Shown: in pieces, positions 38,701-47,700 of the stretch
How positions within the stretch are numbered: the stretch's first letter is position 1
Layout: each line of letters opens with the position of its first letter
Origin: Stichopus chloronotus
Taxonomy: Eukaryota > Echinodermata > Holothuroidea > Aspidochirotida > Stichopodidae
Length of the DNA stretch: 64,000 nt
Direction of reading: 5' to 3'
Assembly (NCBI GenBank): GCA_021234535.1
Contig: CM037849.1
Location: 13,187,526-13,251,525, forward strand
Position numbers and translations under genes: made by a program
Notes under the pieces: generated by a model
What the model saw: the letters and a program-made list of their open reading frames with translations, nothing else
Told to the model about the DNA's origin: nothing
Databases searched by the model: none

Positions 38701-41700
38701 TGCTTGTAGGACACTTCAGAAAATACTTGACGATGTAATATGGGAAAGGGAATGAATTTCTTGGAGGGTTCGGGCCGATTTCATGTGTCCTCTTCGAATT
38801 TTGCTGTAAGACTTGCTCCCTTCGCTTACCAAACTGCACAGATCACAGGGCTCTTTTGGCAGTCACAGAGCATCATCATCATATTTCTCAAATGCTTCTG
38901 TCCCCAGTGATGAAATGACGTTCGGTTTGAAGACTGCTGCAGAGTTTGGGGTCCTCTACTACAACTCAGACAGCCGAGAGTTCGACTTTACTACCCTCTA
39001 TCTATTTGGGGGCAAACTTGTCTACTCGTTCAACTATGGTTCTGGAGATGTCGAAATTGAATCAAGCATATACGTCAATGATAACCAATGGCACCAGGTG
39101 AGACATTTTAAGAAGGAATTTGTCTAAAGATACGTTTCAAGCACCAGAAGCTCAAGAAGTAATCTTCATGTGCATGTTCTAGTTGGCGTACACGATGACT
39201 AAGTAGCAGAATCCTATTGCTTTTGGTTGAGGTCGACTTGGTCTGACATTTGAAATCCCTTGTAGGTACCTTGTTTCAAGAAGGGAAAGCCAGACACTCA
39301 CCACATGGAGCACATAAATGAAGCATATGTAACGTAGGAATTCCTGTTTTTTTTTCTCTCACGGAAACTTTGTGTTGACATGTATGACTGAACTGGCATG
39401 CTACTTTGATTCTATTTGTAATGTACATCATCTCCCCGAAAAGTTCTCTTCTGTGTCACTGGAATCCAAATGGGTTCACATGCATCATGCACAAGTGTCC
39501 GAAAGAGAAATTGCTCATGTACGTCATGAGAACTGTCGATGCATTATTTGCCGTCTGTTCTTAATTTTCTGTCGACGTCAGGTCAAGACGGTGAGGTCAG
39601 GATCTCAAGGAACAATCTTCGTGGACGACGTCAAAGTCGGGGAAGGACAACTCACTGGTTCTAGCCGTTACCTCTCGGTCGAAACACCACTCTACGTCGG
39701 CGGTCTACCCGGTGATTGGCGGGCGCTAGATCTGCCTGTGAGGATGAATTTCCTTCTTCTTGACCATTAGTTTGTTTTCAAGTTAACATCGGAGGAAAGA
39801 ACTGAAATCACATCCATGTGATGGAGGGGGGGGGGAGGGGGGAGGGGGAGGTGGGTCATGAACTAGGCAGGTTGTAGGCTACAGGGGACAAGCCACAGTG
39901 AAGCACTCGTGGCGATCATGTAGGATGAGAATCCTCGACTTCTTTGGCACGACAAATCAGGGAACCAACAGCTTGTACTCCATTTTTTAAGGCTGAACTT
40001 GGTACTTAATCGTTACTCTTTGTCGTATTTTCCCCATGCCTCTTTGGTACCACTAATCCCTGATCCCCTTCCTGTCGCCATAGGAACGATGAAGATGGAT
40101 GTAGGCTATGAAATGAAACAAAAAAAAAAAATTCACCTGAATTGGAAGTCAGGATCTTCTGTAAAGAATTGTTCTTACTATTGCAGCCTGTGCTTTGGAG
40201 AAACTTAAGTTAACTGAAACAAGAAAGTAAGGAAAGGAAGTGCACAGTGAGGGGATGCGGGAGGGCAGGGTGGGGGAAACGGAAGTTCGAAAGTACAGAG
40301 TGAATTGCAGGAAAATATTGGCTTACTATCATGTGTTTTACTCGCCCATTTTAACTGGTACTTCGCTCGGGAATATCACTCAACTATGCTTCAAATGTCA
40401 TTATTTTTGCAGCCCGAGAGCCGTATTAGTTTGATTGGTTGCATCAAAGACTTTACAGTCATCCCACCGAGGGCGTTCCTGTCAGAGTATGAGGTCGCCC
40501 AGTGTCGCGGTTCCAGGGAGCCAGGTGTCTTCTTTGGCCAGTTTGGTGGATATCTAGTGTTAGGTGAGGTCCCCGTCTCTCATCCTCCGCATGCCACATG
40601 CATTCATTGCCAGAGGGAAATTTTGATGCGATGGTGGCTCATGATACAATGTTTTAGCTTTCACCCACCGTGCATCAGTTTTGAAACCTTTGAGTTTTGT
40701 CATGAGGTTGACTCTTTGAATGCCACACTTGAACAGTGAGCAACATCTTCTCCACTTGTTTGCATTCGTGTAGCAGTGTTGAACATTTTTTTTTTTTGTA
40801 GCGAAGTTGATGCAATGCGAGACAAATGAATTGCTAGGGGTGTGTGAAGGATAACCAAATATATCAACATTAACCTTGGTGTCACGTTTCCTCTGAGGAA
40901 TATGTCACCCTTGGATTTGATTTTGGTGGCAATGATGGAGACGTCGTACCTCAGCTATCTCAATAGATCAGAATCACCAGAAACATCAGAATTGTTGGCA
41001 TCTCAGCATGCGGAAAATTTCCGTCAAATTTGATTTTAAATTGAATTAAATAAATTTTACGTAAAATTGAATTTTAGCCATATGATGTCAGTGTCAGCAG
41101 ATCTGGGCTCTGCGTACAGTAATTTGAACTCTGAAGAATTCAGACTCTGGTGAAGTCCTTGCTCTGATGGACAGACAACATATCAGTTAGTTCTGAAGGG
41201 GGGGGAGGGTCCTTGCACTCTCAATCCTCAAAAATTTTATTGTCTGTTAATCTCCATGTGGCAGGGACTGTCTGGTCATTCATCAAATGAAAAGGAACGT
41301 CGAACAGGAGAGGATGCATGAGGTAGATGTTGTTTTGGCAACGGCCAAAGTCTGTTACGTGTTCATTCTGTGCTCGATTACGTATTACCACCTAAGGGAG
41401 AAAATGCAAGGCACACTGCAGCCTTAACATTTTGACACAGTCATGTGAGGAGGTTTCTGCTCAGTGGGGCATTTCTTAATTCATTTTTTTCTGCAGTATG
41501 GGCAGAATTAAATGCCAAAACACCAGAAGGCACAGATCATGTAACAAGTTTGGCATCTGACTGTACCCCACACCGCTTTTGATGTTGTGAGGTATCTGAG
41601 TAGAAGTCTTTAGAAGAACAGTCACTGCATGATTGTGTGATACTTTCTTTATTATGTGGCATTGGCATATGATATTTCATGATTGATTCATAACTTGATG

Positions 41701-44700
41701 CAAAATTCCATTAAGATTCTTTCGTTTTAGGATCTCTCATACACTTGGTGCTGGAGCATTTGCTCAAGTTGAATGATGGAACTGTGTTTTCAGTCCACGG
41801 AGGCATAGTCTCATGGGGGCTCAGTTTCATGGAGGTTTAGCCTCCTGAAAACTTTAAGCTGTAATGAAGGATGGAAATAAAATTTGAGGTCTTCCGTCGA
41901 TGAAGGGAAGGTAATTACGTGGTGTCGTTCCTGTGCCACGCTGTAATAACTTTTGCTTTTTTTTTGCATGTTTGCATTCGTTTTTGTTTCGCTGATTGGA
42001 ATTAATCAAAGCTTCACACTGCACTCTTTCTCAAATGCAGATAACTCCTTTTCGGTTGGCGTGACCATGGAGGTTAGCCTTGAAATCAAACCAAGGAAGA
42101 ATACAGGAACCATTTTCTCAGTCCAGAAAGAGGCCATGGACTTCATGAGTCTAGAGATGAGATCAGGAGAGGTAAGATCGTGTCCTGTTGTTTCCCATCT
42201 CCTACATCTTGTGTTGCCTCAGTCCCATTTATCCAAAAGCATTATCCCCCTTCTTGTTTTAGAGCAAAATCAGTAATCGTGCATTACCATTTTGTCCTTT
42301 TTTTTTTTGTTCCTCCTACCTTCCGTCCCTCCAATTTCCCATTCCTCTACCCTCCTATTCCCCCCCCAACTTCCATCAAATTTATAGTCACTGGATCATA
42401 TCACAGACGATAATGTCATATCGTTGACAGTTCATCGATGTTGTAACCATCCTCATCATGGCCTCTGACATCATCACCACCACCACCACCACCAGTGTCA
42501 TTTGAAAGAAAACTCCACTGTTATCATCATTATAGTGATCATTATCATCAGTGTCTTCATCACCACTGCTGTAGTCGTCAGCATTGTTGTCACCAAAACT
42601 ATCATCGCCACCGCCACCACCGCCATATTATTTGCCACATTATTTGCCACATTATTATTATTTGCCACATTTCATCATCGTGGTTGTCATCATTTCTGTC
42701 ATCATCACCATTTTCAGCATAATTATCATTCATCATCAATATCTTCATTATCACCATCGATATCATTATCATCATGATCGTTATCATCATCATCTATATC
42801 ATCATTGTCAATGTCATCATCTTCAACTTCGATATTATCATTGATATCACCGTCATCATCATTTTCATCAGTATCATCGTCATATCAATACCATCATCAT
42901 GTCATCATATTCATCATCATCTGCAAAATTATCACTTGCATATTCCCCATCATCATTGTCATCATCATTGTCATCATCATCATTGTCATCATCACCACCA
43001 CCATCATCAACTTCATTAACATCTTCCGCATCATGGCATTTGTCATTATCATCAATATCATAATTGTCATCATCATCATTATCATATTATTAATATCATC
43101 ATCGTTTTCATCATCATGTCATTAACATCATCATCATCATCATCTCGTTCTCATCGTTTTCAAAGTCATCATCTGCAAACTCATCACTTGCATTGTCGTC
43201 CTTATCTTCTCTGATTGTCTTTATAGTTTTCGTCTCACAATCATCATCACCAACATCTACTGAATCCTGGTCTGAGTTGAATTTATCCTCCACTTGACAC
43301 CATTAACACTTGAATTTATTTGCTCTTCTTTCAAGCTCTTCCTGACGATCGAAAATGGCCGTGGTGAATTCACAGCCACCTTCTCACCAGATGGAGGCAT
43401 ATTTTCTCTCTGCGATGGGGAATGGCATTCAGTTACCGGTAAATATTAGAAATCTAACTGATTCTGGTTTCATGATGTTTCTCTTCAGGAGATTTAAGCA
43501 ACCTCAGTTTAATTCATCCTAGGATTGGAAGTGGGATGGGAGGGGGAAGGGTTTGGGACATCCAGTGATCTGCCTAACCTATTGCATCAGTTTATATTCA
43601 GTCAAGAGGAGAGCCTGTTGTATTCAGTTTTAGGAGTTGCTGCGGTTAATCTTTCGACATTCATTGAAAGATCAGTCGATCATGATATATAGTTTGAAAA
43701 AAATGAGCCATAAGGGAAGTCTGGTTGTTTTGAAATCCACTCTCCATCAAGAATCCCTCATTAGTTTACATATCGCAATCAGATCCAAGATCCAAGAAAG
43801 AGTGAAGCATTGTGAAGTCTGTGTCTTCAAATGTGTATGTTATGCACAAAGTGGAAAGTGTGAAAATTTAAGGTACTGGATATTATCTGTGCTGAATGGG
43901 CTGTCGTTATTTGTGGTTCTCTTCTACTTTATGCATTTTGCCATATGTAGAAGTGGTCTCGTCAGGTTTTCAAGAAGAGGGGGGGGGGGAGGGGGGGGGA
44001 GGGGGGGCGGGAACAGCATACATATTTCGGAAGCTGTCACGGAGGTGTTTCAGTCAGGGCATCAACCTCACTTCCAGAAATATTTGATTTATGAGATGTG
44101 AACTGGTGCTATTAAAAGACATTTTCTCCCTCTATTTGAAGTGGCAGCAGCTTGTTATCAATTTTCCTGTCCAAGAGGAGCTTTTTGTAAGTTAGGGGGG
44201 GGGGGAGATTTTTATTGGGCAGCCGATATTTCAAAGGGGGTTATAATTTTCACTCAATGGTGGGCCACCCTAGCGTGGAGAACACTGATTTTTGTGTTGT
44301 TTAAAATATTGCTGCTTCAACTTAATTGATTCCTTGCCGTAGGCAGGGGAATCTATGCAGTCCTGATGTCTTGTGTGGGTATGTATGTGTGTGTGTGTGT
44401 GACGGTTGCTTGTAAACACTCTATCTCAAGAAGGGTAACTCTGAGTAATTTCATTTTTGGCATGTTGGTTGCCCATATTGAGTAGATGATCCCTATTGTT
44501 TTTGGTGTCCAAATCTTGCATATTAACGAGGTTATGGGGTAAAACATAAATTTTAAAACTGCCATAGTTCCTTATCCATGGGTCAGATTTGTTTTAAACT
44601 TGATAAGGTTATCTGTTATTAACAGGTTCACGACCCTGTGAAATTTAATGCTTATCAATAGAGAGGAAGGGATAATTTTTCACTATAAAACAATAATAAT

Positions 44701-47700
44701 AGCCTAAACACCATTATCGTGGTTATTGTAAACTACCCTACAAATATATATTGATCTACATTGTGCAATAGCAGGTGTTTATTCTCTCGCACACAGTTAA
44801 CTCAATGGGATTGCTCCCTACAGTACTGCATTTGTAACTTAGTGAGTAACTTCTAGTGTGGGGGGCTAATAAGTTGTCCAGAGAGAGAGTCTTGGTATGG
44901 GAGGTCATGGGGTCAGGTAGAAAAGCATGCAATGGAATGTTAATGGGTTTATGAAAAAAATGAAGAAAATAAAAACCATCTGTTCTGTCATTTATTTGGA
45001 TAATATCAATATCCAGAGGAACAGCTGGTAGCAGAACAAGGTTTCTTAACAATCAAATTGGAGTGCTTTCAGTCATATTTCACAATGTCGGAAAAGATGG
45101 AGGAAGCAAAAATATTGCCGAGGAATCATAACTTAGGGTCAACTTACCAGGACTTTGAGTGTGTTAACAGCTACTTGTAACAAGGAAGAAATTATCCTGG
45201 TGGTTTACGGAGAATTTTGAGGTAAATATGGCAGACAAGCTGAGTTCAGATGAGGTAAGGTTGAGTTATTTGATTCAACTAACAACAGGCAAGACTAGAA
45301 GCAGCATTGATTACTTGTGTGTTTCTTGGAGCTCAGAGATAATGTTGACTGATTTCATACCGTACTCATACTGTACTTGATGTGTGGGTTGTATGGCCTG
45401 GGTAGGTGATCCCTGTTGCTTTTGGTGGACATCAAATGTGGCAGTCATTTTAGGTCACCAAAATAAAGGTCATTTTGGGTTAAAGGCTTGTGGTGTATCA
45501 AGAAAAATAACTGCAGTTGATCTTATACTTGTCATATGAATAATTCATGTTTGTTGTAAGGAATCACAAAGCCTTTTGGCTTTCTGGTTTGTATTCACTG
45601 ACTGTGTTATCCCCCTGTAGTGCTTGAATTTCCCCTTGATGCTCTCGTTCTGAAAGACTTGACAACTATCGGCCATTGCCAGGCAATTTTTCTTTTTCCA
45701 ATGCTTTTGCGTGGCCGCAAGAGGAAAAAACATTACAGGGACAGTTCTGTCAAATTTTGAGACCGGTATAATGTTATCAGTGTTGATCACGCAGCAAAAG
45801 AGACAAGCAGCAATAGAGACCTACCAAAGTTGTTTTGGTTTCGTGCATGTTGAACGTGTTTTTACCCTGCAGTCATGAAGAGTGGCAACGTAGCTTACAT
45901 TGAAGTGGACGGCGTCCGGGGGATAGTGGCAGAGGGCAATCCACGTTCCAGTGAAGCCAACACCAATGACCCTCTCTATTTTGGAGGCATACCAAGTAAG
46001 TCACCAACTGCAACTTCATCGGCCAACAGTGGCCTCACCTAACTGAATGTGGACCGATACCATATTGACCTTAATAAAAATGGATCCTCTCCGCTCCACC
46101 CCCCTACCTTTGAGGATTTTTGTCACACTGCATTTAGTGCAGTCGTGAATTTCTATAGAAAAAAGTGGTAAAATGGAAAAAGAACTAGTGTGTCCTCGTT
46201 GCTATAAAGTTGTATAACGTCCCACCCATATCCAAGAGATTAATTGCGAAAAAATTGTCCCTGCAAATTTGGTTCATATTACACTGTTACTACATACCAT
46301 GGACCGATAGAGTATCAATCTGATTGTTCTAATGTTCACTGAGAGCTTATCCAAATAGTAAAGCAGCGATTTCAGAAGTCATCAAGGGGGGGGGGGGCAT
46401 TGTTAGAGTAAATTTGTCCAGTATTTTAGTTGGAGCTGGTTTGGGTCGAAAGTGATTCTGGAGATACTTCAGTGAGTGTGCTACTCCTTCATACTGTGGA
46501 AGCTGAGCTCTGTGTACTGTTCCCAAAGTAGCCGAGAAGGGGTAGCGTACTTGTGACCACAACCACTATTCAAGGAAGTGTTGTAGTTTTTAAGGGAGAT
46601 ATTTTGAAGCGATTGTTTTGACCACATCCCTTTTTCTGTAAGCTTAGCTGCATTTTAGTTTGCAGGGTTGCGAGTTTTGAGCGAGTATCAAACATCCGCT
46701 ATTTCTGGAAGGGCAAATCTTGTATCATGGTAATATGAGGGTGGGTTGAGAATGAACATAGACAAGGTGATACCATCTACAGTACTTGGGAGTTCTGCTG
46801 TATACTGGTAATACTGGGATGAGTCAATAGTGAGTGGGGATATGCTCTGATGTGACAAAACCCACTGTTTCTGTAAGCATTAGCTGTTATCTTATCTGTG
46901 GACTTCTATAGTGAATATGAAAATGTCTTACAACTGCACCCGTTATTCTGGAAGCGTCGAAGTTGTTGGTTGGTGTGGGTTACCTTGCTAGTAATGAGGA
47001 CACCATCAGTTGTGACCACACTATTCTCGTTTTGTAGGTGATACCATTGAGGAAATAGGGAGGTAGTTAGTTATCCTTTAAAGAGGATAGGTAGTTGTGA
47101 TAAACAACCTACCTAACTTTGTCCTCTTTCATTCTTCAAATCCGGTGTGAGGGAATCTCCTGAACAGATTTGTGACAAAAAGCTGATCTTGCACATTGTA
47201 AATGGAAGTGCCGGTAGTCGACGGGATTGTACAGTTATGTGGCAGTGGTGGCAGAGTGATGTGAACATTTGCTTGAACGTGGTCCTGCCAAAGGCGTTAC
47301 CCTTTAGTGACTAGGGGAATACAGTGACCATCTGTGATGATGGCTTGCACATACCTCTTTTTAGCCATACGGTACAAGGTTATAATAAAGTGGCTTTAAA
47401 AGGGGAAAAAGAAAGAGGTTATAGCAGTCATGTGTCAACAAACACCAGCAAAGTACTGAACAAAATTAATTTGGCTTGATACTGGTTCATAAAGTGACTG
47501 CAGAAGGAATATCACATTACGCTTTGATAAGCAGTTGAAACACCAAATTTAATTTTCCATCCTCAGTCAACATGATCCACGACGGCATCGTCGAGAACGA
47601 GAACTATGTTGGCTGCATGAGGAAGGTCATGATCAACGGTATCAGGCAGGACATATCGTCGAAAAGATTCGTGGGCGACGTGGACCAGAGGTCCTGTCCG

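Noticed and set aside
42495..43125. Ile/His/Ser-rich open frames
   Set aside because: By-products of the ATC/CAT trinucleotide tract in intron 35.
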